A DNA stretch of 64,000 nucleotides from NCBI RefSeq assembly GCF_003667445.1, contig NZ_RCTF01000020.1, positions 38,569 to 102,568 of the forward strand, read 5' to 3'. Made by a program: the position numbers and the translations under genes. The stretch comes from Xanthobacter tagetidis (GTDB taxonomy: Bacteria > Pseudomonadota > Alphaproteobacteria > Rhizobiales > Xanthobacteraceae). The notes under the pieces were generated by a model that was given only the letters and a program-made list of their open reading frames with translations, did no database searches and was not told the origin of the DNA. Positions 34,131-42,548 of this stretch are shown piece by piece; the first letter of the stretch is position 1, and each line of letters opens with the position of its first letter.

Positions 34131-34840
34131 GCGTCCGTACCCAGGGCGTCGGCGGCGAGCCGCGCCTCGATCTCGCCGACCGATCCCGCCGCGCGCACGG
34201 CGCCGCGCTCGATCAGGAGCGCCCGGTCGGCGATGGCGCGGGTGAAGGCGACGTTCTGCTCGCTGACGAGGATGGACAGGCCCTCGGCCTTGAGCGCCGC
34301 CACCGCCTTCGCCATCTCGGCGACGATGCGCGGGGCGAGGCCCTCGGACGGCTCGTCGAGCAGCAGCACCGCCGGATTGCCCATCAGGGTACGGGCGAGC
34401 GCGAGCATCTGCTGCTCGCCGCCGCTCATGGCGCCGCCGCGCCGGTGGCGCATCTCGGCGAGGTTGGGGAACATGGCGAACAGCCGCGCCTCGGTGAACG
34501 GTGCCCGGCCGGAGCGCGGCGGCCGGCGGCCGGTCTCCAGGTTCTCCAGCACGGTCAGGTCGGTGAAAATGCGCCGGTCCTCCGGCACGTAGCCGAGGCC
34601 GAGCCGGGCGCGCTCGAACGCCGGCAGGCGCGCGATGTCCTGCCCGCCCAGCCGCACCGTCCCGGTGGCCGGCACGAGGCCCATGATCGCCTTCAGCGTG
34701 GTGGACTTGCCCGCGCCGTTGCGGCCCACGAGGGCCAGCACCTCCCCCGGCGCCAGCGCCAGCGAGACGCCGAACAGCACCTGCGCCCTGCCGTAGGCGG
34801 CGGCGAGATCCTGCGCTTCGAGCTGGAGGCCGCCGCTCAC
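34124..34840 (-). CDS. livF: Branched-chain-type ABC transporter ATP-binding protein LivF (system 1)
   Basis: 238 aa. Walker A GRNGAGKST near residues 38-46, LGYVPEDRRIFTDLTVLENLE (the EDRRIF-LTV-ENL stretch is typical of LivF), signature MSGGEQQMLALARTL, Walker B LLLDEPSEGLAP, and SEQN in place of the usual VEQN. It overlaps livG by 4 bp and is the last gene of an operon that runs from the Bug-type binding protein at 38543. The function is import of a hydrophobic amino acid or, more likely given the neighbours, a carboxylate. Confidence 0.9.
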   Translation of the reverse strand: MSGGLQLEAQDLAAAYGRAQVLFGVSLALAPGEVLALVGRNGAGKSTTLKAIMGLVPATGTVRLGGQDIARLPAFERARLGLGYVPEDRRIFTDLTVLENLETGRRPPRSGRAPFTEARLFAMFPNLAEMRHRRGGAMSGGEQQMLALARTLMGNPAVLLLDEPSEGLAPRIVAEMAKAVAALKAEGLSILVSEQNVAFTRAIADRALLIERGAVRAAGSVGEIEARLAADALGTDAQ

Positions 34841-35592
34841 GGACCCGCCTCCTCGCCCAGATAGACCGCGCGCACCTTCGGGTCGCGCCGGACGGCGTCG
34901 GGTGGTCCCTCGGCGATCAGCGCGCCGCGGTCGAGCACCAGGATGCGGTCGGCATGGCCGAACACCGCCTCCATGTCGTGCTCGGTGAACAGGACGCCGA
35001 TGGCGCGGTCGCGGGCGATGTCGCGGGCGAGGCGCATGAGGTCGGCCCGTTCGGCGCGGGCCATGCCGGCGGTGGGCTCGTCCATCAGCAGCAGGCGCGG
35101 CGCATTGCCCAGCGCCAGCGCCAGCTCCAGCCGCTTCACGTCGCCATAGGCGAGTTCGCCCGCCGCCCGGTCGGCGGCGCCGGCGAGCCCCACATGGCCG
35201 AGCAGCGCGTCGGCCTCGGCGCGGTGGCTCCGGTCGGCGCGGCCCATGAGGCGGAACAGCTCGCCGGCGCGCGAGAGCAGCGCGGTCTGCACGTTCTCGC
35301 GCACGCTCAGGGACGGGAACGTCGCCGCCACCTGGAAGGTGCGCCCCACCCCGAGCGCGAAGCGCCCGCTGGCCGGCACGCGCGTGATGTCGCGGCCTTG
35401 GAGCAGCACCCGCCCGGCGTCGGGCCGCAACTGCCCGCCGAGCATGGCGAACAGCGTGCTCTTTCCCGCGCCGTTGGGGCCTATCAGCGCCAGCATCTCG
35501 CCCGGCGCCAGCGTGAACGAGACGTCGCGCACCGCCTCGACGCCGCCATAGGCCTTGGCGAGGCCCCGCGCCTCCAGGAGCGGGGCGCTCAT
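34837..35592 (-). CDS. livG: Branched-chain-type ABC transporter ATP-binding protein LivG (system 1)
   Basis: 251 aa from ATG 35592 (MSAPLLEARGLAKAYGGVEAV). Walker A GPNGAGKST, Q-loop GVGRTFQVAATFPSLSVRENV, signature LAYGDVKRLELALAL in the LivG form, Walker B LLLMDEPTAGMA and FTEHDMEAVFGHADRI. It overlaps the fused permease by 4 bp at its start and livF by 4 bp at its end. It is the second ATPase of the same transporter. Confidence 0.9.
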   Translation of the reverse strand: MSAPLLEARGLAKAYGGVEAVRDVSFTLAPGEMLALIGPNGAGKSTLFAMLGGQLRPDAGRVLLQGRDITRVPASGRFALGVGRTFQVAATFPSLSVRENVQTALLSRAGELFRLMGRADRSHRAEADALLGHVGLAGAADRAAGELAYGDVKRLELALALGNAPRLLLMDEPTAGMARAERADLMRLARDIARDRAIGVLFTEHDMEAVFGHADRILVLDRGALIAEGPPDAVRRDPKVRAVYLGEEAGP

Positions 35593-37433
35593 GGCGTCGC
35601 CCTCCGCCGCGCCAGGAGGTCGAGCGCGGCCCCGGCGATGCCGCGCGGCGCGGCCACCACCAGCGCCACCACGAGGCCGCCCAGCAGCAGCTTGGAATAG
35701 GCCGTGGCGCTGACGAGGACGATGGACAGGAGCTTGTAGAGGATGGCGCCGGGCACCGGCCCGATCACCGTGCCGACGCCGCCCAGCAGCACCATGGCGA
35801 GCGCGTCCACCGAGAGCGGGATGCCCAGCACGTCCGGGAACACGCTGCCCTTCAGGAACGCGAACAAGGCGCCCGCCACCCCCGCGAGCGTGCCGGCGAT
35901 GGCGAAGGCGGCCCACTGCACGCGCTGGCGCGACAAACCGAGCGCCTCGGCGCGGGCCGGGTTGTCGCGCACCGCCCGCAGCGCAAGGCCGAAGGGCGAG
36001 AAGATCACCATGCGCAGCAGCGCCACCCCGAGGAGCGCCGCCGCAAGGGAAAGCCAGTAGAACGTTGCGGGCGAAGCGGCCCAGGCGGCGGGCCAGATGC
36101 CGATCAGCCCGTTGTCGCCGCCGGTGACGCCGACCCACTGGAACGCCACCGCCCAGGCGATCTGCGCGAAGGCGAGCGTCAGCATGGCCGAATAGACGCC
36201 CGAGAGCCGCACGCAGAACCAGCCGAACGCCACCGCGCCGAGCAAGGCGAGGAGCGGCCCCGCCGCGAGGGCGGCCAGCATGGGCGCGCCGGCGGTCACC
36301 GCCAGCGCCGCGCCATATGCGCCGAGGCCGAAATAGGCGGCGTGCCCGAACGAGGCCATGCCGCCCGCGCCCATGACGAGGTGCAGGCTTGCGGCGAACA
36401 GCACGAACAGCGCCACCTCCGCGCCCACCGAGAGCGCATAGGCGCCGCCGGCGAGCGGCAGCATCGCGGCGAGGGCGGCGAGCGCCAGCGCAATCGCCCG
36501 CTCCGGCGCGGTGAACGGGCGCCACGGCCGCGCCGTCACCACGAGCGCGCCGCGCTGCGCGCTCTGCGGGCGCCCGAGCAGCCCGTAGGGCCGCGCCACC
36601 AGGACCACCGCCATCACGAGGAACACCAGGACCAGCGAGACCTCCGGCAGCACCAGGATGCCGAAGGCGTTCAGCTCCGCCACCAGCAGCGCGGCGAGGA
36701 AGGCGCCCGGCACCGAGCCCAGCCCGCCGATCACCACCACCACGAACGCCTCGACGATGATCTTGAGGTCCATGGTGTGGTGGGCGGTCTCCCCGCGCGG
36801 CAATTGCAGCGCCCCGCCCAAGGCGGCGAGGACGATGCCGAGCGCGAACACCGAGGTGAAGAGCCATTTCTGGTTCACGCCCAGCGCCGCCACCATGTCG
36901 CGATCCTGCGTCGCCGCGCGCACCAGGATGCCCCAGCGCGTGCGCTTGAGCGCCAGCGTGAGGGCGAGCAGCACCAGGGGGCCGAGCGCCACCAGGAAGA
37001 GGTCGTAGGCGGGCACCTGCTGGCCCATCACCTCCACGGCCCCCTTGAGGCCGGGGGCGCGCGCGCCGAGCAGGTCCTCCGGGCCGAACAGGAGGACGAC
37101 CACATCCTCCATCATCAGCGTCACGCCGAAGGTGGCGAGCAGCTGGAACAGCTCCGGCGCGCGGTAGATGCGCCGCAGCAGCGTCATCTCCATCAGCGCG
37201 CCGAGCGCGCCGACGAGAAGCGCCGCGAGCACGACGGCGCCCCAGAAGCCGACCGGCCCGGCGAGGCGCTGCTGGAGCCAGTAGGCCGCATAGGCGCCCA
37301 GCATGTAGAACGCGCCGTGGGCGAAATTGACGATCCGCGTGACGCCGAAGATCAGCGACAGCCCGCTCGCCACGAGGAAGAGCGAGCAGGCCGCGGCGAG
37401 GCCGGTCAGGAACTGGGCGAGGATGAGGTCCAA
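35589..37433 (-). CDS. Fused LivH-LivM branched-chain-type ABC permease (system 1)
   Basis: 614 aa, twice the size of a normal Liv permease. Residues 1-290 are LivH (LTGLAAACSLFLVASGLSLIFGVTRIVNFAHGAFYMLGAY, later IGGLGSVPGAFLAALLVAE). Residues 310-614 are LivM (LHLVMGAGGMASFGHAAYFGLGAYGAALAV, GVAGALFAFLKGSVFPDVLG, VLLGGVGTVIGPVPGAILY). A linker near 290-310 joins them without a frameshift. About 16 TM helices are predicted. Fused HM permeases are known in scattered systems. A 15-bp hairpin lies 51 bp upstream, between this gene and the Bug-type binding protein. Confidence 0.9.
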   Translation of the reverse strand: MDLILAQFLTGLAAACSLFLVASGLSLIFGVTRIVNFAHGAFYMLGAYAAYWLQQRLAGPVGFWGAVVLAALLVGALGALMEMTLLRRIYRAPELFQLLATFGVTLMMEDVVVLLFGPEDLLGARAPGLKGAVEVMGQQVPAYDLFLVALGPLVLLALTLALKRTRWGILVRAATQDRDMVAALGVNQKWLFTSVFALGIVLAALGGALQLPRGETAHHTMDLKIIVEAFVVVVIGGLGSVPGAFLAALLVAELNAFGILVLPEVSLVLVFLVMAVVLVARPYGLLGRPQSAQRGALVVTARPWRPFTAPERAIALALAALAAMLPLAGGAYALSVGAEVALFVLFAASLHLVMGAGGMASFGHAAYFGLGAYGAALAVTAGAPMLAALAAGPLLALLGAVAFGWFCVRLSGVYSAMLTLAFAQIAWAVAFQWVGVTGGDNGLIGIWPAAWAASPATFYWLSLAAALLGVALLRMVIFSPFGLALRAVRDNPARAEALGLSRQRVQWAAFAIAGTLAGVAGALFAFLKGSVFPDVLGIPLSVDALAMVLLGGVGTVIGPVPGAILYKLLSIVLVSATAYSKLLLGGLVVALVVAAPRGIAGAALDLLARRRATP

Positions 37434-37484
37434 GGCGTAGCCCGCGCGTCGCGCCGCGGCGAGGGGCGGCCCCTCCTCTTGTCC

Positions 37485-37524
37485 GCTTTGCGGCGCCGCA
37501 TCAAGGGGCGCGGCGCCGCAAAGC
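37485..37524 (-). terminator. Strong hairpin between the binding-protein gene and the LivHM fusion
   Basis: A perfect 15-bp inverted repeat (arms 37485-37499 and 37510-37524, GCTTTGCGGCGCCGC and its complement) closes a 10-nt loop. On the minus strand it follows the binding-protein stop at 37569 by 44 bp. There is no U-run, so it may stabilise the upstream mRNA or attenuate rather than fully terminate. Confidence 0.6.
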
Positions 37525-37568
37525 GGTGCGGCGCCGCCGCGATGGCAGCGGCGCCGGGGCGCTGCGGC

Positions 37569-38543
37569 CTATTGCGGCGTGATGCCGGCTTCCTTCACGG
37601 CCTGCATCCACTTGGGATATTCGGCCTTCACGAAGCGGTCGAACTCGTCCGAGGGGCTGAACACCACCGCGAAGCCGATCTGCTCCAGGCGCGCCGCCGT
37701 CTCCTGGTCGGCGAGGAACGCCTTCACCTTCGCCTCGATCGCGGCCACCACCGGCTTGGGCATGCCGGCGGGGCCGAACAGGCCGAGCCAGGCGTCGAGG
37801 TCGAAGCCGGGGATGGCCACTTCCGAAATGGTCGGCATGTCCGGGAGCTGCTTCAGCCGCGTCGCGCCGGTGGCGGCGAGCGGGCGCACCTTGCCCGCGG
37901 CCACCTGCGGCAGTCCCGTCACGGCGTCGGTGATCATCACCGGGATGTGCCCGCCCATGACGTCGTTCAGGCCCTGCACGGTGGTGTTGTAGCGCACCGG
38001 CAGCATGTCGATGCCGGCAAGGCGGGTGAGCGTCGCGCCGACGATGACGCCGGTGCTGTTGCCGGTGGCGTAGCTGAGCTTGTTGGGGTTCGCCTTGGCG
38101 TAGGCGATCAGTTCGGGCAGCGTCTTCACCGGCAGGTTCGGATTGACCACCACGAAGGAATAGATGCCGCCCAGGCGGGCGATGGAGGTGAAGTCCTTCA
38201 GCGGGTCGTAGGGCACGTTCTTGATGATGCCCTGGGCCGCCGACTGGGTGGTGTTGGTGGTCATGAACAGCGTGTAGCCGTCGGGCTCGGACTTCGCGAC
38301 GTAGGAGGCCGCGACGACGCCCTGCGCGCCCGGCTTGTTCTCCACCACGAAGGGCTGCCCGAACTGCGCTTGCAGGAAGGCGGCGAGGGTGCGCGCGAAG
38401 CCGTCGGTCGCACTGCCCGGGCCGAACGGGACGACGATCTTGACCGCACGGTCGGGATAGGTCGCCTGCGTCGCGCTCGCCGGCACGGCGGCCAGCGCGA
38501 GAATAGCGGCCAGCGATGCGGACATGAACCGCGTGAACCTCAT
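37569..38543 (-). CDS. Bug-family (TctC-like) extracytoplasmic substrate-binding protein
   Basis: 324 aa. Signal peptide MRFTRFMSASLAAILALAAVPASA precedes TQATYPDRAVKIVVPFGPGSATD, the signature Bug N-terminus. VVENKPGAQGVVAASYVAKSEPDGYT and LSYATGNSTGVIVGATLTRLAG are ligand-loop segments of the family. Bug proteins bind carboxylates such as citrate, aromatic acids or amino acids, usually serving TctAB transporters. No tctA/tctB is here; instead the gene is the first of a co-directional block with livHM, livG and livF. ATG 38543 starts the signal peptide. Confidence 0.88.
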   Translation of the reverse strand: MRFTRFMSASLAAILALAAVPASATQATYPDRAVKIVVPFGPGSATDGFARTLAAFLQAQFGQPFVVENKPGAQGVVAASYVAKSEPDGYTLFMTTNTTQSAAQGIIKNVPYDPLKDFTSIARLGGIYSFVVVNPNLPVKTLPELIAYAKANPNKLSYATGNSTGVIVGATLTRLAGIDMLPVRYNTTVQGLNDVMGGHIPVMITDAVTGLPQVAAGKVRPLAATGATRLKQLPDMPTISEVAIPGFDLDAWLGLFGPAGMPKPVVAAIEAKVKAFLADQETAARLEQIGFAVVFSPSDEFDRFVKAEYPKWMQAVKEAGITPQ

Positions 38544-39194
38544 GTGGTGTTCCTCCCTGCTTTGCGCCGACCGTGGGCCGGGAGGACGGGCGCGGGCAAT
38601 TGAAACGATTCCAGCCTTCGCTGAAGGAATTTCGCCCGGCCGTCGGCCGGCGCATCGCTGCCACAGCGGCCGGGGCGCGCTTCGGCCGGCCGCATCCGCA
38701 CCTGCGGCGCCCCGCGGCCGGCTGCCGTGCCCGCCGTTGGACGACCGGCCCCGCGGCCGGCTGCGGTTGCGCCGGGCGGCCGCGGCGGCCAAGCGGGGAG
38801 AGAGGCGAAGCGCAAGCGTTCACAGGATCGGGGTATGTCCCCGCATCCCTTGCCAGGGGTATCGCGGGACGCTAGCTTGCGATCCGCAGGCAGAGACGGC
38901 CCGCGCGCGGTCGAAGCGCGGTCTTCCCCCGTGCCCCGGCGGTCGGGAGCAAGATTTGGCGCTCCGGTGCCGAAGAGCCGGACTGCGTCAACTGAAATAA
39001 ATTCATCGATACCAGGATGATTATTCTAGCCACCGCCCGATCAGGCGACGGCGGCGGCTCCGGCGCGCCCGCGCAGGCCGAAAACGAGTGATTTCATGCC
39101 CTTATGGCGACGGCTGCGGCGTCGCGGCGGCGTCTGGCGCTGGGGAAAGGCGTGCCGGAGGTTTCTTGACTGCGACCTCATGACCTCCTCATTC
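38544..39194. other. Long divergent intergenic region
   Basis: A 650-bp spacer separates the Bug-type gene (minus) and the LysR gene (plus). It contains a short palindrome CCTTC-gct-GAAGG (38615-38627) near the Bug promoter side and a 16-bp direct repeat CCCCGCGGCCGGCTGC (38710-38725 and 38749-38764). An AT-rich patch lies at 38990-39035. I find no convincing gene or RNA. Confidence 0.5.
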
Positions 39195-39208
39195 TTGATA
39201 TTAATCAA
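39195..39208. promoter_or_regulatory. FNR/FixK-like or LysR-type palindrome upstream of the second LysR gene
   Basis: TTGAT-ATTA-ATCAA is an exact match to the FNR/FixK consensus TTGAT-N4-ATCAA. It also contains T-N11-A (39196-39208), the LysR-type core. It lies 37 bp before ATG 39246, so it could be either an anaerobic Crp/Fnr-type site or the autoregulatory site of the LysR gene. Confidence 0.55.
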
Positions 39209-39245
39209 ATTCCTAAGAACGAGGTCCAGGGAGCCGGCGCCAAGG

Positions 39246-40166
39246 ATGCGGACACGCTTTCCTTCCATGATGAGCCTCAGGGCATTCGAGGCTGCGGCCC
39301 GGCATCTCAGCTTCACCCGCGCAGGCGTGGAGCTGAACCTGACGCCGACCGCCATCAGCCACCAGATCCGCAACCTGGAGGAAACCCTCGGCGCCCGGCT
39401 TTTCATCCGCAACAACAATGCCCTGACCCTGACGCGCACGGCCGAGGCCTATCTCAGCTCGGTGCGCTCGGCGATTGTCGAGATCTCCTCCGCCACCAAC
39501 CGGGCGGCCGACAATTCCGACGAGCGGGTGCTCACGGTGCAATGCCTCGGCACCTTCGCCATCAAGCGCCTGCTGCCGCATTTGCACGACTTCAGGACGC
39601 TCTACCCGTCCATCTCCCTGCGCCTGCGCACCACGCAATGGTTCGAGAATGCGGCGAACTACGATTTCGACGTCGCCATCTGGCACGGCGCCGGCGACTG
39701 GGCCGGGGTGAGCGTGGACAAGCTCGGCACCGAGGAGGTGTTCCCCGTGTGCAGCCCGCGCCTGTTCGCCCGCGGGCCGCGCCTGCGCGAGCCGGCCGAT
39801 CTCGCCGACCATACGGTGATCCGTACCTCGTCCCTGATCCTGCGCGACGAATGGCCGTTCTGGCTCGAGGCGGCGGACGTCCCCGGCCTCGAATTCCAGT
39901 CGGAGATCGCCTGCGACTACATGATTACCTCGCTCCATGCCGCCATTGACGGGCTCGGCGTGATCCTGGGGCGGTCGGGCGTGGTGGGGCCGGACCTGGA
40001 GAGCGGGCGGCTGGTGGAGCCGTTCGGCCTGAGGGCGCGCTCGACCTTCAGCTACTATCTCGTCACGCCCCACGCCAATGCCGGCGTGAACAAGGTCGCG
40101 ACCTTCCGCGGCTGGCTGCTGGAGCGCCTCAACGAGGCGCCGGCGCCGCGCACCCTGAGTGCGTGA
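39246..40166 (+). CDS. LysR-family regulator, GcvA-like
   Basis: 306 aa from ATG 39246. The HTH region is MMSLRAFEAAARHLSFTRAGVELNLTPTAISHQIRNLEETLGARLF, which with LTPTAISHQI places it in the GcvA/AmpR branch. The effector domain follows (LTVQCLGTFAIKRLLPHLHDF to WHGAGDWAGVSVDKLGTEEVFPVCSP). Upstream in-frame ATGs exist (39096, 39180), but 39246 gives normal family length and leaves the palindrome at 39195 outside the gene. It precedes, in the same direction, the Rieske/amidohydrolase genes and may control them or the divergent transporter. Confidence 0.88.
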   Translation: MRTRFPSMMSLRAFEAAARHLSFTRAGVELNLTPTAISHQIRNLEETLGARLFIRNNNALTLTRTAEAYLSSVRSAIVEISSATNRAADNSDERVLTVQCLGTFAIKRLLPHLHDFRTLYPSISLRLRTTQWFENAANYDFDVAIWHGAGDWAGVSVDKLGTEEVFPVCSPRLFARGPRLREPADLADHTVIRTSSLILRDEWPFWLEAADVPGLEFQSEIACDYMITSLHAAIDGLGVILGRSGVVGPDLESGRLVEPFGLRARSTFSYYLVTPHANAGVNKVATFRGWLLERLNEAPAPRTLSA

Positions 40167-40393
40167 GGCCGCCGCCGCCTCCCGATCCCGCCCCGTCGTC
40201 GCGACGCCCTTCGCCCGCCCACCGGGGCCGGGGCGGGCCGGCCGTCGCCTTTCTTCGATGAATTCCAAAGAAATTTCAACACCTTGATCTCTCGCTGAAT
40301 TTTGCTCAGCGCCCGTTTCAGAAATCATCGTTGGCGCGAAATCCGGCGATCGCGCACCCATAGCTCGTCAAGAAGATGCGAGCGGAGCAAACG

Positions 40394-40759
40394 ATGCCCG
40401 AGGTGTTCGTCACCACGTCCGACCAACTGCCGGAAGGCGGGCGCGCCACGGTGCGCGCCGGAAAGCACGAGATCGGCGTGATCCGCGCCAAGGGCAAGCT
40501 GCACGCCTTCCTGAACCTGTGCCCGCACCAGGGCGGGCCGGTCTGCGCCGGGCTGATGATCCACAAGGTGGAGGAGATCATCGCCGAGGACCACACCTAC
40601 CAGGGCATGCGCTTCAACGAGGATGTGCTGCACATCGTCTGCCCCTGGCACGGCTGGGAATTCGACATCGAGACCGGCAAGTGCGCGGGCGACGGCGCCG
40701 TGGGCCTGCGCCGCTTCACCGCCGTGGAGAGGGACGCCAATGTCTATGTCATCGTCTGA
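40394..40759 (+). CDS. Rieske [2Fe-2S] ferredoxin-like protein
   Basis: 121 aa from ATG 40394 (MPEVFVTTSDQLPEGG). The two cluster motifs are intact: C43-P-H45 in LNLCPHQGGPVC and C83-x2-H86 in HIVCPWHGWEFD. A roughly 22-residue insertion (GLMIHKVEEIIAEDHTYQGMRFNED) between them is longer than in classic dioxygenase ferredoxins and is shared with Rieske domains of some ring-hydroxylating systems. It lacks a signal peptide or TM, so it is cytoplasmic. It overlaps the next small gene by 20 bp. Likely an electron carrier for an oxygenase or reductase not encoded here. Confidence 0.88.
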   Translation: MPEVFVTTSDQLPEGGRATVRAGKHEIGVIRAKGKLHAFLNLCPHQGGPVCAGLMIHKVEEIIAEDHTYQGMRFNEDVLHIVCPWHGWEFDIETGKCAGDGAVGLRRFTAVERDANVYVIV

Positions 40760-41078
40760 ACTGGCCCGCGCCGCCATGCCGCCCGCTCCGCCCGCCCTCA
40801 GTGAGGACGACATCGCCCGCCTGATCGCGCAGCTCCGGGCTGCGGCGGCCGGCGTCGGCGGCATCGACTTTCCCGAAGGCGCGCTGAACGAGCTCGCGAC
40901 GCTCCTGGTGCAGGTCTGCGGCGCCAAGTTCGATGGCGGGAACCGGGTCCAGGTGCTCGGCGACGGCGGCGCGGTGAGCGCCACGGCCGTCCTCGTCACC
41001 GTCTCGGCGATGATGAAGGCCTCGAACCTCGAAATCTTCGAGCTCGGCATGTGGCAGTCCTGGTCGGGCACCCGCTGA
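40740..41078 (+). CDS. 112-aa unknown protein between Rieske and amidohydrolase genes
   Basis: Starts ATG 40740 inside the last codons of the Rieske gene and ends 23 bp before the amidohydrolase, so it is translationally coupled. No signal, TM or metal motif. An N-terminal helix (SEDDIARLIAQLRAAAAGVGGIDFPEGALNELATLLVQVCG) is followed by a strand-rich end (NRVQVLGDGGAVSATAVLVTVSAMMKASNLEIFELGMWQSW). I do not recognise the family. Position suggests a small subunit or partner of the neighbouring proteins. Confidence 0.7.
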   Translation: MSMSSSELARAAMPPAPPALSEDDIARLIAQLRAAAAGVGGIDFPEGALNELATLLVQVCGAKFDGGNRVQVLGDGGAVSATAVLVTVSAMMKASNLEIFELGMWQSWSGTR

Positions 41079-41101
41079 GCACACGGCAAGGAATTTCAGC
41101 C

Positions 41102-42349
41102 ATGCATTTCCGCTCCAGCACCCCCGCTTACGACATGAACATCGAGGGCTTCCACACCGGGGAGCACCTCGCCAACGCCCGCGCCCAGGCCGATGCCCGC
41201 GGGCTCGACGACGTCCTGGTGGTGGACGTGGATTCGCACCACTACGAGACCGACAACCTCGCCGAGATCCTCGAATACATCGAGGACCCGGCGCTGAAGC
41301 AGCTCGCCATCAACACCTACGCCTACAAGGGCGCGACCTCGGTGCTGGTGGACCAGCCGGGCTACCAGGACGGCGGCGGGCGCGTGACGCGCTACATGGA
41401 GCGCAAGCACGAGAAGATCGATCTCACCGGTCGCCCGCGCGAGGTGGAGCAGACGCTGCGCTGGATGGATGCGCTCAGCGTCGACTATGCCTGCCTGTTC
41501 CCCACCCCCATGCTGTTCCTCGGCCTGCACCCGCAGCACGAGGTCGAGGTGGGCATGGCGCGGGCCTACAATCGCTGGCTGACCGACAACGTCACGCCCA
41601 CCTGCAAGCGGCTGAAGACCATGCTCTATCTGCCGTTCAACGATCCCGAGGCCACCTACCGGATGGTCAAGGAGTTCGGCCACAAGGAAGGCGTGATCGG
41701 CTTCATGGTGGTCTCGACCCGCTACAAGCCGGTCTATGACAACGCCTACATGAAGACCTACGCGCTGCTGGAGGAGATGGGGCTGCCGCTCTCCTTCCAT
41801 GCCTCGTACCACTGGAACGACCAGCTGGTCTCGCTCACCAACCGCTTCATCACCGCCCACGCGGTGGGCTTCACCTTCTTCAACGCGGTGCACTGCGCCA
41901 ACTGGGTCATCAACGGCCTGCCCGAGCGCTTCCCGAAGCTGAAGGTGATCTGGATCGAATCGGGCCTCGCCTGGGTGCCGTGGCTGATGCAGCGGCTCGA
42001 CAACGACTTCCGCATGCGCACCTCGGAGGCGCCCTCGCTGAAGCGGCTGCCGAGCGACTATATGCGCGAGATGTACTACACCACCCAGCCCATGGAGATG
42101 GTGAACAACATGGAGGCGCTGGAACTCACCTTCAAGATGATCAATGCGGATACGCAGCTGCTCTATTCGTCCGACTATCCCCACTGGGACATGGACCTGC
42201 CGAGCACCATCTGGGATCTGAAGTTCCTCTCCGAGCAGTCGAAGCGCAACATCCTCGGCCTCAACGCCAAGCGCATCTTCAACCTGGACATCTCGGACCG
42301 CTTCCCGGCGCAGGCCCCGGCGGCGGGCGCGATGGCGCCGGCGAAGTAG
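41102..42349 (+). CDS. Amidohydrolase-2 family metal-dependent hydrolase/decarboxylase
   Basis: 415 aa, TIM-barrel (PF04909). The metal-ligand region at the first strand reads VVDVDSHHYE (residues 40-49); His233 is in LSFHASYHW, Glu286 in WIESGLAWVPW, and the catalytic Asp358 in YSSDYPHWDMD. This set matches the ACMSD/gamma-resorcylate decarboxylase group, in which non-oxidative decarboxylation or hydrolysis of aromatic or unsaturated acids occurs. Residues YAYKGATSVLVDQPGYQDGGGRVTRYMERKHE form a long substrate-side insertion. It is the last gene of the Rieske block. The substrate is unknown. Confidence 0.88.
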   Translation: MHFRSSTPAYDMNIEGFHTGEHLANARAQADARGLDDVLVVDVDSHHYETDNLAEILEYIEDPALKQLAINTYAYKGATSVLVDQPGYQDGGGRVTRYMERKHEKIDLTGRPREVEQTLRWMDALSVDYACLFPTPMLFLGLHPQHEVEVGMARAYNRWLTDNVTPTCKRLKTMLYLPFNDPEATYRMVKEFGHKEGVIGFMVVSTRYKPVYDNAYMKTYALLEEMGLPLSFHASYHWNDQLVSLTNRFITAHAVGFTFFNAVHCANWVINGLPERFPKLKVIWIESGLAWVPWLMQRLDNDFRMRTSEAPSLKRLPSDYMREMYYTTQPMEMVNNMEALELTFKMINADTQLLYSSDYPHWDMDLPSTIWDLKFLSEQSKRNILGLNAKRIFNLDISDRFPAQAPAAGAMAPAK

Positions 42350-42389
42350 GCGAGCTGAGAACGCGGCGGCCCGCCCATCCTGCGCCTGC

Positions 42390-42498
42390 GTCATGCCCCG
42401 GCTTGTCCGGGGCATCCACCTGATCGCCTATGCTGCGCTCGGAAGCGGGGCGCCGCGCGCGCGGCACGGTGGACGCCCTGGACGAGCCGGGGGATGAC
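42390..42498. repeat. REPIN/BIME-like paired-palindrome element, copy 2
   Basis: Arms at 42390-42419 (GTCATGCCCCGG-CTTGT-CC and onward) and 42469-42498 in inverted orientation are separated by 49 bp. It lies between the convergent amidohydrolase and PaaK-like genes, where it could act as a bidirectional terminator. Confidence 0.8.
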
Positions 42499-42548
42499 GG
42501 GCCGAAGGGCAGGGGCGGCTCGTCGACCAACAAGGGACCGACCACCGC

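Noticed and set aside
36342..38603. Long plus-strand frame opposite livHM and the Bug gene
   Set aside because: His/Arg/Glu-rich translation lacking any motif; both real genes lie on the minus strand.
38544..39194. Small genes or RNA in the long Bug-LysR spacer
   Set aside because: Short open frames have no ribosome-binding site, signal peptide or family resemblance. Only a minor palindrome and a direct repeat were found.
39096..39245. Upstream extension of the GcvA-like LysR protein
   Set aside because: The extra 50 residues are Arg/Leu-rich and precede the normal LysR start; they would also place the palindrome 39195-39208 inside the gene.
42390..42498. Palindromic arms as ordinary intrinsic terminators only
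   Set aside because: The same paired layout with constant spacing recurs inside operons (phnD-phnC, infB-rbfA), so a terminator function cannot be the general explanation.
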